A stretch of DNA of 64,000 nt from NCBI RefSeq assembly GCF_963169125.1, contig NC_084794.1:72823665-72887664 (forward strand). Direction: 5' to 3'. A program made the position numbers and the translations under genes. This DNA is from Humulus lupulus. Taxonomy: Eukaryota; Streptophyta; Magnoliopsida; Rosales; Cannabaceae. The notes beneath the pieces were generated by a model. It had not been told where the DNA came from and did no database searches. It worked only from the letters and a program-made list of their open reading frames with translations. Below, piece after piece: positions 32,108 to 44,740 of this stretch (position 1 is the first letter of the stretch; every line of letters starts with the position of its first letter).

Positions 32108-32524
32108 AACTCCCACTTGCACTTATTGAAACTAATGCCTTAATTTTACTAATCCCATTTCCTTGAAATGCTTATCAAATGTACCTCGTGTAGTGTCTTT
32201 GTAAACGGATCTGCAAGATTGTCTTCAGATGCAATCTTCATAACCTTCACATCTCCCATGGCCACATATTCTCGAATTATGTGATACTACTTTTCTATAT
32301 GCTTGCTCCTCTTCTGACTTCGAGGTTCTTTTGAATTGACTATCGCTCTTCTATTGTCACAAAACAACACAAGCGGTTTATCCATATCTAGAATAACACC
32401 AAGATCTGAATAGAACTATTTTAGACAGACTATTTCCTTAGCTTCTTCAGACGCAGCTATGTACTCAGCCTCCATGGTGGAATCTGAGATCGCAGACTGC
32501 TTTACACTTCTCCATATCATAGCT
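32108..32524 (-). pseudogene. Copia RNase H, C-terminal part
   Basis: Reading down from 32524 on the minus strand gives AMIWRSVKQSAISDSTMEAE, then EEAKEIVCLK, VLFCDNRRAIVNSKEP and ASEDNLADPFTK. These are the STxEAEY, CDN and DNLADxxTK motifs of copia RNase H, which removes the RNA strand. Two in-frame stops and a late frameshift are present. The N-terminal part of the domain lies at 41281-41400 on the far side of G2; the two pieces join at the TAGCT target site. Confidence 0.87.
32520..32524. repeat. G2 target-site duplication, left (TAGCT)
   Basis: TAGCT precedes the G2 LTR and is repeated at 41281-41285. Removing one copy plus G2 restores the copia RNase H reading. Confidence 0.9.
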
Positions 32525-34036
32525 TGTAACACCCTGGGTAAACAAGACCGTTACACTGTGTATTTAAAATAGTGCAGGACTTGCTCATCAAGTTATTTGA
32601 GTTAAAATGTGATCCTAAAGTCGATATTTAGGTTAGGGTTAAAATATTTTGATCGTAACCGGTTAGTTTTTTTTTTTATTAAAATAGATGTTTAGTACAT
32701 GGGATCCAAAAAATAGGGTTTAAAAGACAAATTTACAATCTTCAAAAGTTATATACAACCAATGGCCACTCTAATGGCAAAATACAAGTTTCTGGCTTCT
32801 GTCCCTGCACTTCTCCTTGGCCGTGGCGGTCGAGCAGCAAACTATGTACACTCCACCTCTAGAACTCTCCAACTCATGGTTGATCCAGTTTCCCTTTGCC
32901 TTTACCTGCACCACGTAGCACCCGTGAGCCAATGGCCAGCAAGAAAACCAAAAACAGTAAGCATATGTAGAATTAAGAATATTCAATCAAGCTTATCACA
33001 TTTAAACATAAAATAGGGTACGAATATTCAATTAATCAATGATAAGCACATAATCCCAAGTTCTCAAATAATCAAGGTTGGCACACTTAGGCTGAGCCCC
33101 TGTTGATCAAGCTGGCCCCGGCTCGCTTAGGCCGGGCCGCGCTCAGTACGTTTACCGTTAACCCCGACTCCCTTAGGCCAGTCATTCTTGTAAATCATAT
33201 CAATTTTACAAGCACATAGTACAAGCAATCAATAATTGGGAATCTCAGTCCCATTCTGAACCACACAAGGGTGCAGTTTTCTTACCTTAAATTCCAAGCA
33301 GAGGATACAAAACGATCCCGAGCACAATCCTTAGTCCCTAGCGTTAGCGATAAACCTAGTCATAGTGGCCAATGGATAAAAATCAACTTCTAATTCAAAT
33401 AAATACTTAGGAGACAAAAAATAGTCTTCGGGACCTCGATTTCTACTAAATCGGGTAGTAGAAATTGTCCCGAGCGCCTAGTTTCGAACCCTTGAACCTC
33501 ACCAATTCTAGAAACCAATCTAACGCTAAATCCCCTGGGCGGGAAGCGACTTAACCCTAAGGGTCGCGACGCGCCACCAAGTCAGAGACTCCAACTTCAG
33601 GCATCAAGAAGAGGCCAGTCGTGACTTGCCCCTTAGGGTCGTGGCGCGCCTTCAAGTCAAAGAGCCACCCAGGGCTCTCTAAGCATGCGGCCCGCGACTC
33701 GCACCTACGAACCCATAATTTATGGGTTTGCTTCAACTCTTTCCAGCCAAAAACCTCAAAGATTCAAACCAATTGTACTCCCCACTTCCAACTAAATCAT
33801 AAGAGCGAGTCTAGGACACGAGCCAAAATTACAAATATGCCCTTATAAGCTTGAAATGGCCCACATGCATATCTAACATTCATAAATATGCATATAACAT
33901 ATTCATATAATCGTATTAATCACGCTTGCCACATAATCACACATTTAACCAATTAAACACATATATAAACAAATTATGCCCTCCTAGCACGCTAATCAAG
34001 GCCCTTATGCCTTATTAGTGATTTTGGGTCGTTACA
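32525..34036 (-). repeat. 3' LTR of G2 (1512 bp, internally deleted)
   Basis: It starts TGTAACACCCTGGG and ends GGGTCGTTACA on the plus strand. It lacks about 0.8 kb that the other copy has (about 40243-41067), joining ...AAGAGCGAGT to CCAAAATTACAAATATGC. Elsewhere the two match closely. Confidence 0.9.
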
Positions 34037-34060
34037 ACTATCCCATCCTATTGAAAATTT
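34037..34060 (-). promoter_or_regulatory. Polypurine tract of G2
   Basis: On the minus strand CAATAGGATGGGATAGT runs into the LTR start TGTAACGACCC. Confidence 0.7.
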
Positions 34061-34121
34061 CGTCCTCAAAATTTTACCTGAATAACTCGTAATACTGATC
34101 CCGCATCACTGACTCAAGCTC

Positions 34122-35428
34122 CTAAGTCACTTCCTCAACCATGCCATGCCTCCACAATACCTTGACTAGAGGACTCATCTTGTTCCATAGAACCTTATAT
34201 TTCCCGTTTAAGACCTGAACCAACTGCTCTTCATAAGACAAATCTGTCTGCAATTCCAAGTCCTCATACTTCAATACACGAGTCGTATCTGAGACGTACT
34301 TTTGAAGCATAGAAATGTGGAATACGTCATGAACTCTTGACAACGACAGTGGCAGAGCCAATCTGTAGGCCACCTGCCCGATCCTCTCTAGGATCTCAAA
34401 TGGTCCTATGAATCTAGGGCTTAACTTTCCTTTTTCTCCAAACCTTCTCACCCGTCACAGTGGTGAGACTCGCAGAAACACATGGTCCCCTACCTGGAAC
34501 TCCACGTCCCTACGCTTAGGATCAGCGTAGCTTTTCTGTCTGCTCTGCGAGGGGAGCATTCGAGCTTGGATCTTCTCGATAGCCTCATTAGTCTTCTGAA
34601 CCATCTTCGGTCCCAAATACTTCCTCTCACCCATCTCATCCCAATGAATGGGCGATCTACACCGCCTCCCATATAACATCTCGTATGGTGCTACTCTAAT
34701 CGTTGATTGATAACTGTTGTTGTATGAAAAGTCAATTAACGGGATATACTTACTCCAAGACCCCTCAAAGTCTAACACACACGCCCTAAGCATGTCTTCC
34801 AATACCTGAATCGTTCTCTCCAACTGCCCATCAGTCTGAGGATGAAAGGCCGTATTGAACTTCAGCTGAGTCCCCATAGCCTTCTGCAAACTAACCCAAA
34901 ACTTGGAGGTAAAAATAAGATCTCGATCTGATACTATAGACTTGGGAACCCCATGGAGACGTACAATCTCCCTCACATACAGCTTCGCATACTGATCCAC
35001 AGTATAGGTCATTCTCATTGGCTGAAAGTGAGCTGACTTGGTGTATCTGTCTACTATCACTCACACTGAGTCATGTAGCCCTACTGTTCTGGGTAAACCT
35101 CCCACAAAATTCATGGTAATATCCTCGCATTTCCATTCGGGAACACCCAAAGGCTGCAGCAACCCCTCTGTCGCTGGTGCTCAGCCTTCACCTGCTGACA
35201 GGTCAAGCACCTGGCCACGTACTCCACTACATCCTTCTTCATCCCATGCCACCAATATAATGTCCGTAGATCTTGATACATCTTTGTGGTGCCCAGATGG
35301 AGTGAGTTCTGTGTAGTATGAGACTCATTCAATATCTCTTGTCTAATACCCACATCTGTCGGGACACAAATCTGACCCTTATACTGTAGTAACCCTATCT
35401 CTGAAATAGAATAATCATTAGTATCCAA
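34122..35428 (-). pseudogene. G2 integrase with chromodomain-like tail
   Basis: Reading down: the HHCC finger (LHLGTTKMYQDLRTLYWWHG, VARCLTCQQVKAEHQ, 35111-35428) and the core (IVDRYTKSAHFQPMRM, SIVSDRDLIFTSKFW, FHPQTDGQLERTIQVLED). In the second core block DNGxxF has become DRDLIF, which is common in this lineage. The GPF-type C-terminus is [20 protein letters not shown], with [15 protein letters not shown]. The final YEEQLVQVL and [11 protein letters not shown] resemble the chromodomain that directs chromoviruses to particular chromatin. Breaks occur between 35111 and 35060 and near 34455. Confidence 0.88.
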
Positions 35429-35505
35429 GCTAGGACATTCCCTCTAGCCTCCTGCAACATCGTATCATCCATCTGACCTTCTCTTATCCTCTCCAATAGG
35501 GTAGA

Positions 35506-36264
35506 CTACAAGGTAATATTGGCCAACCGACCCACAACCAACTCTATCCTCGCTCTGGACATCTTCTCTACCAACTCTCTCGATAGCTGTGCAGAGCTGA
35601 ACAACTGTCTCGGGCCCCTCTGGCTCAACGCATTTGCCACCATGTTGGCTTTCCCTGGGTGGTAAAGGATATTACAATCATAGTCCTTTACTAGCTCCAT
35701 CCAATGCCTCTGCCTCATATGGAAATCCTTCGAGGTGAATAAGTACTTCAAGCTCTTATGATCAGTGTATATCTCACACTTCTCCCCATACAAGTAATAT
35801 CGCCAAAATTTCAGTGCGAATACCACTGCTGCCCATTCTACATCATGGGTAAGGTACCGCTGCTCATACTCCTTCAGCTGCCATGATGCATAAGCAATAA
35901 CCTTCTCATTCTACATCAACACGCATCCCAAACCCAACCTTGATGTGTCATAATATACCACAAACTTCCATCCCTCTGAAGGAAGACTCAACATCGGAGC
36001 AATAATCAATCGTCGCTTCAATTCTTGGACGCTATTCTCACACTTTTCTGACCTGGTGAACTTCAAATTCTTCCGTGTCAATTTTGTCATCGGTGCAACA
36101 ATCTTCGAGAACCCTTCCACGAACCGTCTATAATATCCCACTAATCCAAGGAAGCTCCTAACCTCTGAGGCGTTCCTTGGCCTCGGCCAATCTCTCATTA
36201 CCTTTATCTTGGCTAGATCTATCTTAATCCCATCTTCACCAACAATATCTCTAAGGAATGTCAC
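35506..36264 (-). pseudogene. G2 RT connection and RNase H
   Basis: Reading down from 36264: VRSFLGLVGYYRRFVEGFSK is the RT connection. The RNase H follows with [34 protein letters not shown] and [18 protein letters not shown] stop at 35911 and a gap to 35826 split the domain. It removes RNA from the hybrid during reverse transcription. It follows the long open protease-RT frame with a frameshift at about 36262. Confidence 0.87.
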
Positions 36265-37793
36265 TTCTGGTATCCAAAATCACACTTCTGAAACTTGGCA
36301 TACAACATATGCTCTCTCAATCTCTGCAAGACTTGTCGAAGATGCTGTTCATGCTCTGCCTCTGAACTGGAGTAAACCAAGATGTCGTCGATGAAGACAA
36401 TTACAAACTGATCCAGGATGTCCTTGAACACCCTATTCATCAAGTCCATGAATGTTGCTGGGGCATTGGTCAAACCAAACGACATGAAGAGGAACTCATA
36501 ATGTCCATGCCTCATTCGGAAGGTCGTCTTCTGTATATCCTCATCCTTGCTCCTCAGCTGGTGGTACCTAGATCGAAGATCAATCTTTGAGAACACCGTC
36601 TTTCCCTGCAGCTGATCAAATAGGTCATCGATCCTTGGTAAGGGGTACTTGTTCTTAATGGTCAACTTATTCAGTTCCCTGTAGTCTATACACATTCTCA
36701 GAGTCTCGTCCTTCTTCTTCACAAACAAAACTGGAGCACCCCATGGCGAGAAGCTAGGCCTGATGAACCCCAAATCAAGAAGCTCTTGTAATTGTATCTT
36801 CAATTCTTTCAGTTCTGCCAGAGCCATCCTATATGGTGCCCTCGACACTGGCTCTGTACTCGGTGCCAACTCAATAACAAACTGGATCTCCCTGTGCGGC
36901 GGCAGCCCTGACAAATCCTCAGGGAACACATCTAAGAACTCGCGTATGAATCTGGTCTTTCTCGACCCTACTGGCATAACCTTTGTGGTATCCACCACAC
37001 TGTCTAGAAAACCTATAAAGCCTCCCTGCAATAGGTCCCTAGCCCTCAATGCTGAAATTATGGGTATGCGGGGTCCATGCACAGCACCCACAAAAATAAA
37101 GAGATCCTCTTCCTCAGGCTCAAAAGTCACCATCTTCTTCTTGCAGTCTATAGTAGCCCCATATCTGACCAGCCAATCCATCCCCAAGATCATATCAAAA
37201 TCATCCATACCCAACTCGATCAAGTCTACTGAGAGTTCCCTACTATCTACCATCACTGGTAGTGCTCTTATCCATCTCCTAGAAACTACCAGTTCCCTTG
37301 TAGGCAATATAGTCCCAAACCCCGCAGTATAATACTCACTAGGTCTACACAATTTATCAATTACCTTACTAGAAATAAACGAATGTGTAGCACCAGAGTC
37401 AATCAATACAGTATAAGAAGAGCCAGCACTAGAAAGCTGACCTGTCACTACCGAGGGACTGGCCTCGGCCTCGACCTGCATCAAGGTGAACACTCGAGCT
37501 GGAGTCAAGCTGTCCACCTTCTCTGATTCCTCCTTCTTCGCAGGCTGATAGTCTTTCTTAAGGTGTCCCACCACCCCGCACAGATAGCAAGCCTTTGCCC
37601 GACATTCGCCCAGATGGCACTTTTTGCACCTCATGCATTCTGGATAACTCCTCCATGTCTCATCGCCTCCCTGGCGGCCACCCTGAACACCCCGACCCCT
37701 CCTATCAGGACCAGCAATGGTCGAAGTGTCAGGGGTCTTCCTCTTCAGATCACTAGGGTTTCTGCTCCTACCGAACCCTGTGGATGGAGGCAC
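36261..37793 (-). CDS. G2 zinc knuckle, protease and reverse transcriptase (open 510-codon part)
   Basis: This is the longest open frame of the window. It starts within gag with a basic Arg/Gly stretch and a knuckle, [14 protein letters not shown], whose last cysteine is a tyrosine. Protease follows: [29 protein letters not shown], and the closing [19 protein letters not shown] then shows [71 protein letters not shown] and the intact active site [13 protein letters not shown]. It ends at a frameshift near KFQKCDFG. It is part of a gag-pol polyprotein, so its apparent start is not a true translation start. Confidence 0.9.
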   Translation of the reverse strand: MPPSTGFGRSRNPSDLKRKTPDTSTIAGPDRRGRGVQGGRQGGDETWRSYPECMRCKKCHLGECRAKACYLCGVVGHLKKDYQPAKKEESEKVDSLTPARVFTLMQVEAEASPSVVTGQLSSAGSSYTVLIDSGATHSFISSKVIDKLCRPSEYYTAGFGTILPTRELVVSRRWIRALPVMVDSRELSVDLIELGMDDFDMILGMDWLVRYGATIDCKKKMVTFEPEEEDLFIFVGAVHGPRIPIISALRARDLLQGGFIGFLDSVVDTTKVMPVGSRKTRFIREFLDVFPEDLSGLPPHREIQFVIELAPSTEPVSRAPYRMALAELKELKIQLQELLDLGFIRPSFSPWGAPVLFVKKKDETLRMCIDYRELNKLTIKNKYPLPRIDDLFDQLQGKTVFSKIDLRSRYHQLRSKDEDIQKTTFRMRHGHYEFLFMSFGLTNAPATFMDLMNRVFKDILDQFVIVFIDDILVYSSSEAEHEQHLRQVLQRLREHMLYAKFQKCDFGYQK

Positions 37794-37799
37794 TGCCCT

Positions 37800-38601
37800 G
37801 CGAATATTCTGCCTCGCAACACTCTCCCTTTAGATCTTGTTTATTGCCACTTCAGCGGTAAGAGCCTTCTCAATAGTCTGGGCATAAGTTGTCTGCCCAG
37901 GTACCGAGGTAATCCTCACATCCCGGGCTATCATAGCATTAAGCCCTCGAATAAATCGGTCCCGCCTGGCTGCATTTGTAGGCACTAAGTCTAATGCAAA
38001 CTTTGCCAGCCTATCAAACTTCAGGGCATAATCTGTAACCATCATGCTGCCCTGTACCAGTCATGTGAATTCATTTACCTTCGCGGTCCTGATGGCAACA
38101 TTGTAATACTTCTAGTTGAATAGATCTCTGAACCCATCCCAACTCCAAGTAGAATTATCTCTAGTCTGTGATGCCACTTCCCACAAAATATGAGCATCCT
38201 CTCTAAGCATATAAGTGGCACAGGCCACCCTATCATTTCCTTCCACCCTCATGAAATCCAGGATAGAAGTAATCATACTCATCAATTTTTCAGCCTTCAG
38301 TGGATCTGGTCCTCCCTCAAAGGTTAGAGGATGTTGTCTCATAAAGTGGCTCCCACCTGTTCCCAACCTCAAGTGTCTGTACAACTGGTGCCATAACAGG
38401 TGGCATAATAGGTGCAACACTCCCTGACGGAGCCTACTGTCTTACGAGATGAATCTGCTCTTCCAGAATCTGTAACCGGGCTTGCATGTCTGCAAGTATC
38501 TACTGCCAGTTCTCAAGGACTGGTGGAGGGTTCTAGCCCTGATTATGATCTCTAGCCTCAGACCTTGTGCCGGCTAGTCGCATAGATTGCCTTGGACGCA
38601 T
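37800..38601 (-). pseudogene. G2 gag (N-terminus and capsid)
   Basis: ATG at 38601 opens MRPRQSMRLAGTRSEARDHN. Stops follow at the 23rd codon and later, in an otherwise typical gag N-terminus with a coiled-coil segment (MQARLQILEEQIHLVRQ). After a frameshift near 38340 the capsid core is PLTFEGGPDPLKAEKLM, VEGNDRVACATYMLREDAHI and WSWDGFRDLFN, continuing at 38045-37830 with VTDYALKFDRLAKFALDLVP. The protein should form the particle shell. The copy is broken. Confidence 0.86.
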
Positions 38602-38957
38602 AGCTATAAAAAATTATCTGTAATCAATGACTCAGCGGTCATGCAATCAAGATTATAGTTCACCATTGAAACTCAATCCACATAAGCAATCAAGATGCAA
38701 ACAATCATTCAAATATTCATTCACATGCAACAACAATGCTAGAAAAGAACGCCTCATTATCATTACACAACAGTCAAGGACCAGGACCTATCAGTATCTC
38801 ATGCTCTCTATTAGCCATACAGATTAAAGCATTTATATTTCATTCAAACACTTAAGCATGTAATCACGTATATACAATTACCAAATCCTGAGTCGAACTT
38901 GTCTTCAACAGTGAGTGTACATGTCCAGCCAGTCTACAGGAACCCTTAAACCTAGAT

Positions 38958-38970
38958 GGCTTTGATACCA
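38958..38970 (-). promoter_or_regulatory. Primer-binding site of G2 (initiator tRNA-Met type)
   Basis: On the minus strand TGGTATCAAAGCC follows the LTR end after three bases; one change from the usual TGGTATCAGAGC. Confidence 0.82.
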
Positions 38971-38973
38971 AGT

Positions 38974-41280
38974 TGTAACACCCTGGGTAACCAAGACCAT
39001 TACACTGTGTATTTAAAATAGTGCAAGACTTGCTAATTAAGTTATTTGAGTAAAAATGTGATCCTAAAGTTGATATTCAGGTTAGGGTTAAAAGATTTTG
39101 ATCGTAAACGGTTAGTTTTTTTTATTGAAATAGATGTTTAGTACATGGGATCCCTAAAACATGGTTTAAAAGACAAATTTACAATTTTCAAAAGTTATAT
39201 ACAACTAGTGGCCACTCTAATGGCAAAATGCAAGTTTCTAGCTTTTGTCCCTGTACTTCTCCTCGGCCGTGGCGGTCGAGCGGCTGACTATGTACACTTC
39301 GCCCCTAGAGCTCTCCAATTCATGGTTGATCAAGTTTCCCTTTGCCCTTACCTGCACCACATAGCACTTGTAAGCCAACGCCCAGCAAGAAAACCAAGAA
39401 CATTAAACATATGTAGCAATAAGAATATTCGATCAAGCTTATCACATTTAAACATAAAATAGGGTACAAATATTCAATTAATCAATGATAAGCACATAAT
39501 CCCAAGTTCTCAAATAATCAAGGTTGGCACACTTAGGCCGACCCCCTGCAGATAATGCTGGCCCCGACTCGCTTAGGCTGGGCCGCGCTCAGAACGTTTA
39601 TTGTTAACCCCGGCTCCCTTTGGCCGGTCATTCTTGTAAATCATATCAATTTTACACATAGTATAATCAATCAATAATTGGGAATCTCAGTCCCATTCTC
39701 AACCACACAAGGGTACAGTTTTCTTACCTTAAATTCCAAGCGAAGGATACAGAACAGTCTCGAGCACGATCCTCAGTCCCGAGATTTAGCGATAAACCTA
39801 GTCATAGTGGCCAATGGGTAAATATCAACTTCTAATTCAAATAAATACTTATGAGACAAAAACTAGCCTCCAAGACCTCGATTTCTATTGAACCGGGTAG
39901 TAGAAATTGTCCCGAGCGCCTAGGTTTGAACCCCCGAACCTCACCAATTCTAGAAACCAATCTAATGCTAAATCCTCTGGATGGGTTGCGACGCGCCCCC
40001 AAGTCAGAGATTCCATCTTCAAGCATCAGGGGGAGGTAGGCTGCGACTTGCCCCCTAGGGTCGTGGTGCACCTTCAAGTCCAAGAGCCACCCAGGGCTTT
40101 CTAGGCATGCGGGCCGCGGTGCCCCAGAGGTGGGTCGCGGCACACCCCTATGAACCCGAAATTTCTAGGTTTGCTCTAACTCTTTCCAACCAAATACCTC
40201 AAAGATTCAAACCAATTGAACTCCCTACTTCCAACTAAATCATAAGAGCGAGTACAAGACTCTAACCATAAATTCTAAGCATATTAAAACACAAAAAACT
40301 CTATCAAAACTACTAATAATTCACCTGTTAACTTCAACAACATGAACTCAACTCAATTGGCCATATGACTTAAATTCCCAACCAAAACTTGGCAAAGTTC
40401 TTACCTCACTTACTGCTGAATCTTCTCAAGCCTTCAGCCTCCTACCAGCCACAACTTCAGACCTTAAGCTCCAAGTCCCAGCCGAACCCCCTGGTTTCCA
40501 AAGTTTCAATTCTTCCTATTTCCTTCCAAAATTCCAGCTTAGAGCCTAAGTTCCACTGCCATTTTTTCTTAGCTTCAAAGCACAATTGAGAGATAAACGG
40601 AGAAACTGTGAGATGGAGAGAGAGATGAGATTGAGTGCTGAAGTTTCCACTAGTGCTTTCTGGTGGATTCTAGTTTTGCCTAAGGTATATCTGACTATTT
40701 TCCTTAATCAAAATGGACTAAAATACCCTTGAAATCTACTCAATCTTTAATTGCTCTAAGGGTAAAATAGCCTTTTTCCTTAGTTTCTGCTAATTCAACA
40801 AGTGTTCCTAATAGTTACAAATTAATCCCATCGTGTCCAATTAATTACCAATTATTCTCTGTCCATCTATTAATTCCTAGAATATTCTCTAAATTTCCCC
40901 AAAAAAATACCCCTAGGCTCCCCCGAGCCGGGTACTAAACCCCACTGTGACTTTTTCACTAATTCGCTCACTAGGACCGTCTCGAGCCATATATTGCAAA
41001 TATATCCACATAATAATGTGGTCTCAACAATTTATCACATAGAATCACACTTATGCCCTCAACAGGCCAAAATTACAAATATGCCCTTATGAGCTAGAAA
41101 GGGCCCACATGCATATATAACATTCATAATCATGCATATAACATATTCATATAATCGTATTAATCATGCATGGCACATAGTCACGCATTTAACCAATTAA
41201 ACACATATATAAACCAATTACGCTCTCTCGGCACGCTAATCTAGGCCATTAGGCCTTATTAGTGATTTTGGGTCGTTACA
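38974..41280 (-). repeat. 5' LTR of G2 (2307 bp)
   Basis: TGTAACACCC...GGTCGTTACA on the plus strand, the same ends as 32525-34036. It contains the ~0.8 kb missing from the other copy. Confidence 0.9.
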
Positions 41281-42540
41281 TAGCTCCACCCCAAAGAGTA
41301 AACGCCATTCTAGAAGTAGACTTCCTGTCATCGACATCGGTCTGAAAATCTGAATTGGTGTAGCCTACAGGGTTCATAACACCACCCTTGTAGACTAAAT
41401 CCCTAGTCCACCTTTAATACTTCAGAATATGCTTAACTGCTATCCAATGTTTCCGTCCTGGGTTTGACTGATACCTGCTCACTACTCCCACTGCATAACA
41501 AATATCTGGTCTAGTACACAACATAGAACAGATCAGACTTCCAATTGCCGATGTGTAAAGAACTTTTCTCATTGCATTTTCCTCTTAGGGAGTATGGGGA
41601 GACTGCTTCTTTGAAAGATGAATTCCATGGCAAGACGTTAGACATCCTTTGTTGGAATTTATCATTGAGAAACGTTCAAGCACTTTATCAATGTAAGCTG
41701 CTTGAGATAGAGCTAAGAGTCTGTTCTTTCTATCTCTAATGATCTGGATACCTAGAACATAACTTGCTTCACCCAAATCCTTCATCTGGAATTGAGTGTT
41801 CAGCCAATTCTTCACATCTGATAATTTCTTAACATTGTTTCCAATGAGTAAGATATCATCTACATAAAGAACTAGGAATACCACTATTTGACTTGTCTTC
41901 AGTTGATAAACACAAGGCTCATCAATATTTTGCTAAAATCCATAGGTTTTGATTATTTCATCAAACCTAAGGTTCCAGGAATGAGAAGCTTGCTTAAGTC
42001 CATAAATGGATCTATTCAACTTACAAACTTTTCCTTCTTATCCAGCTACTTAAAATCTTTCTGGCTGATCAGATAAATGACTTCGTCAAGCTTCCCATTA
42101 AGAAAAGTTGTCTTGACGTCCATTTTCTAGATCTCATAGTCGAGAGTGGTTGCTATGGATAGGAGGATGCGAATGGACTTGAGCATGGCTACCGGACTAA
42201 AAGTTTCATCATAGTCCACACCAACTCTTTGGGTATAACCCTTTGCCACTAATCGAGCTTTATAAGTTTCAATATTTCCATAAACACCTTGTTTCTTCTT
42301 GTAGATCGACTTGCACCCAATGGCCCTAAAGTCACTAGGTGCTTCCACAAGATCCCACACAAAATTTGAGTACATGGACTCCATTTCCTATTTCATGGCT
42401 TCGAGCCATAGCTGCTTTTCAGGGCTAGTCATTGCCTGTTTGAAAGACAACAGATCATCGTTACTAGTGTCACCAACAACCATATTGGTTTCACCGTCCA
42501 AACCATAGCGAAATGGGTTCTTAGAAACCCTCCCAATACG
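41281..42540 (-). pseudogene. Copia reverse transcriptase and N-terminal RNase H
   Basis: Reading down from about 42384: [40 protein letters not shown] and [20 protein letters not shown] are the N-terminal RT_2 motifs. After stops near 42126 and 41900 the catalytic block VFLVLYVDDILLIGNNVKKL (41884 down) and QFQMKDLGEASYVLGIQIIR follow. At 41281-41400 the start of RNase H ends at the G2 insertion. The YVDD active site is intact, but stops make the gene inactive. Confidence 0.87.
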
Positions 42541-43900
42541 AAGAGGCTATGTGACTGTTTGCTCTAGAGTAGTGATACTATCTTCATTTAAATCTACTTG
42601 CATTGGTTGGATATGAATAGTGGGAATTTCATCATTAACTTGCGTTGATGACGATGGAATATTCATTTGAGTCAATTCTTCAACTATCTCTTCTAAAACT
42701 ACTTTGCTGCATGGTTTGAAGTTTTGGACATAGTCATTTTCCAGAAAAGTAGCATTCGTAGAAGTAAACACTTTCTTTTTTGAATGACTAAAGTAAAGTT
42801 CACCCCAAGTGCCTTTAGGATAGCCAACAAACATGCAAACTTTGCTTCGCGGTTCTATCTTTCCTTCCTTTTTCATCAGGATGTGGGCGGGACACCCCCA
42901 GATTCTATAATGACATAAACTAGGTTCACGAACATTCTAGTGTTCTAACGGTGTTTTGATGATTGATTTGGACGTTACGACATTTAGAATGTCGTTCGTA
43001 GTTTCAATTGCATGTCCCTAGAATGAATTTGGCAGAGTTGAGTAACTAAGCATGCATCTAATCATTTCTAATAAAGTTCTATTCTGGCATTCAGTTAAAT
43101 AATCTTGGAACTGCTTATCAAAATATTCTCCACCCCTATTAGATTGCAAAATCTTTAATGTTTTGCCTAATTGGTTCTAAGCCATTGCTAGGAATTCCTA
43201 AAACTTTGAAAATGTTTATGATTTCTTATGCATTAAGTAAATACATAAGTATCTAGAGTAATCATTAATGAAAGTGATGAAATACTCAAAACCACCATTG
43301 GCTTGTACACTCAAAGGTCCACAAACATCTGAATGAACAAGTCCAAGTGGTTCCTTGGCCTAATCACCCTTTGTAGAGAATGGACGCTTGGTCAGTTTTC
43401 CTTCTAGACAAGATTCACAAACAAGTAATTCACCTAAGGTGAGTTCCATTAAAGGCCCATCCTTTATAATTCTTTGAATTCTGTCATAGCCAATGTGACC
43501 TAGTCTTAAATGCCATAAATTCGTCTTGTTATCGTTATCAGTATTTTGATGTTTATTGGCCCTAGGTTTAGCTACTTTGAATAAACCATTATTATGTGCG
43601 AGGGGTTCGTTAGGTCGCAGAATATAAAGCCCGTTTTCAAACATGCAATACATAGTTGTGATCCATTGAAAGAAATAGATATATTAAAACTTGTGAAAGT
43701 CTTAACAAATTGTTCTAATTGCAACATGGAAACTGAAATTAAATTTCTACTGAAATTTGGAATAAAAAATACACCTTTAAAAATTAAATATTTATTTCCA
43801 AACCTCAATACGAGCTCTTCCTTTAGCTTGGACAGTAACGAACGCTCCGTTCCCAACTCTAAGCTTTAAGCCGCCTTCATCCACTTTCTCCCATGATTCA
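42541..43900 (-). pseudogene. Copia protease C-terminus, GAG-pre-integrase and integrase
   Basis: At 43856-43572, KEELVLRFGNKYLIFKGVFF and FIPNFSRNLISVSML are the end of the protease and the linker. NLWHLRLGHIGYDRIQRIIK and ESCLEGKLTKRPFS (43360-43520) are the GAG-pre-integrase HHCC region. The integrase core at 42880-43350 is heavily broken, though fragments of the D, D and E blocks can be read. The C-terminal part is SKVCMFVGYPKGTWGELYFS (42790-42860), the typical GYPxGxxGY-like motif. Many frameshifts are present. Confidence 0.83.
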
Positions 43901-43905
43901 AGAAG

Positions 43906-44740
43906 TTATAAAGAGTTACAAACATGGTTAGTAGTTCTAGAATCAATAATCGAAATAGATTTATCATTCTCTAAAGCACATGTTTCTACGATAAATGAAC
44001 TATAATCATTAGCTTTGTTTTTCATTGCTAGAAACATAGGGAAATCTTGTTTCCAATGCCCCTTCTCTTTGGCAGTGAAAGCACTTACCTTTACCATTCT
44101 TGTTTTTCTTTTTCTCCCCATTAGGCGTCTGTGCACTTGGTTATGCACTCGTCTTTGCAGCCTTTGCAGGCATGGGGTTGTTGTTTTGTCCAACTTTCCT
44201 CTTGTCTCCAGCTTTCGAAGACGAAGCTTGGTTAGCTTCAGCCTTAGCAGGATCAGCAGCAACAACAGTAGTCTTCTTTTCTCCTCCCTTACTAGGTTCA
44301 CCCATAACAGAATCTAAAGTCTAAAGCTCGTTCATGATCTGCGTCAGACCATAGTTGAGTTTATTCATCATATAGATGGTTGTGAACGATAGGAAAGCTG
44401 GAGAGAGACTGTTGAGGATTAAGTCGACTTGAGTCTCCTCATCTATTATGGCTCCGTGCATTTCAACTTCCTGAAAGTAGTTGGTCAACTTGATCAGGTG
44501 ATCACGAACGTGCTGAGACGGTGCCATTCAAGCATTGGCATATTTCTTGGTGGCCTCAAAATGAGTCTACACAGGCTTTGCATCAAACATGTCTTAGAGT
44601 GGATCCATGATTTCGCAGGTTGTCTCGACATTCTCCATCTTTGTCTTGAGAATGTCAACCTACTAGTCAACATGTAGTACCGTGCCTTGTTATTAGCCGC
44701 CTGCCAACGCTCATATTTGTCTCTTACAGACTTGGTATCT
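43906..44740 (-). pseudogene. Copia gag (capsid and zinc knuckle)
   Basis: Read down from 44740: VRDKYERWQAANNKARYYML, then after a frameshift APSQHVRDHLIKLTNYFQEV and LILNSLSPAFLSFTTIYMMN, the UBN2-type copia gag. A knuckle with lost cysteines (AKEKGHWKQDFP, about 44060) follows. Then comes SIIDSRTTNHVCNS (43910-43950), the copia protease site where the catalytic DSG has become DSR. The N-terminus of gag and the 5' LTR are cut off by G3 at 44741. Confidence 0.84.

Larger units (their letters stand above)
32525..41280 (-). mobile_element. Chromovirus-like Ty3/gypsy element G2 (complete, minus strand)
   Basis: It has two LTRs with ends TGTAAC...GTTACA, TAGCT duplications, an iMet-type primer site, a polypurine tract, and gag, protease, RT, RNase H, integrase and a chromodomain-like tail, all on the minus strand. 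The order and the GPF/HVSML-type integrase end place it with Tekay-like chromoviruses. The LTRs differ greatly in length (1512 against 2307 bp) because of a deletion. Several stops and frameshifts break gag-pol, but one 510-codon stretch remains open. It inserted in the copia RNase H gene. Confidence 0.92.
30220..44740 (-). mobile_element. Ty1/copia retrotransposon (minus strand, interrupted)
   Basis: The 3' LTR is at 30220-32107. The end of RNase H is at 32108-32524, the rest of pol at 41281-43900 and gag at 43906-44740. The G2 insertion (32525-41280) divides RNase H. G3 starts at 44741 within gag, and the copia 5' LTR is not in the window. The domain order protease-integrase-RT-RNase H is copia-type. 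The element landed in the G1 3' LTR (after GGTGTTTA at 30219). All ORFs contain stops and frameshifts. Confidence 0.85.

Noticed and set aside
36763..37332. 189-codon plus-strand open frame
   Set aside because: It is the shadow of the G2 protease-RT frame on the other strand and has no motifs.
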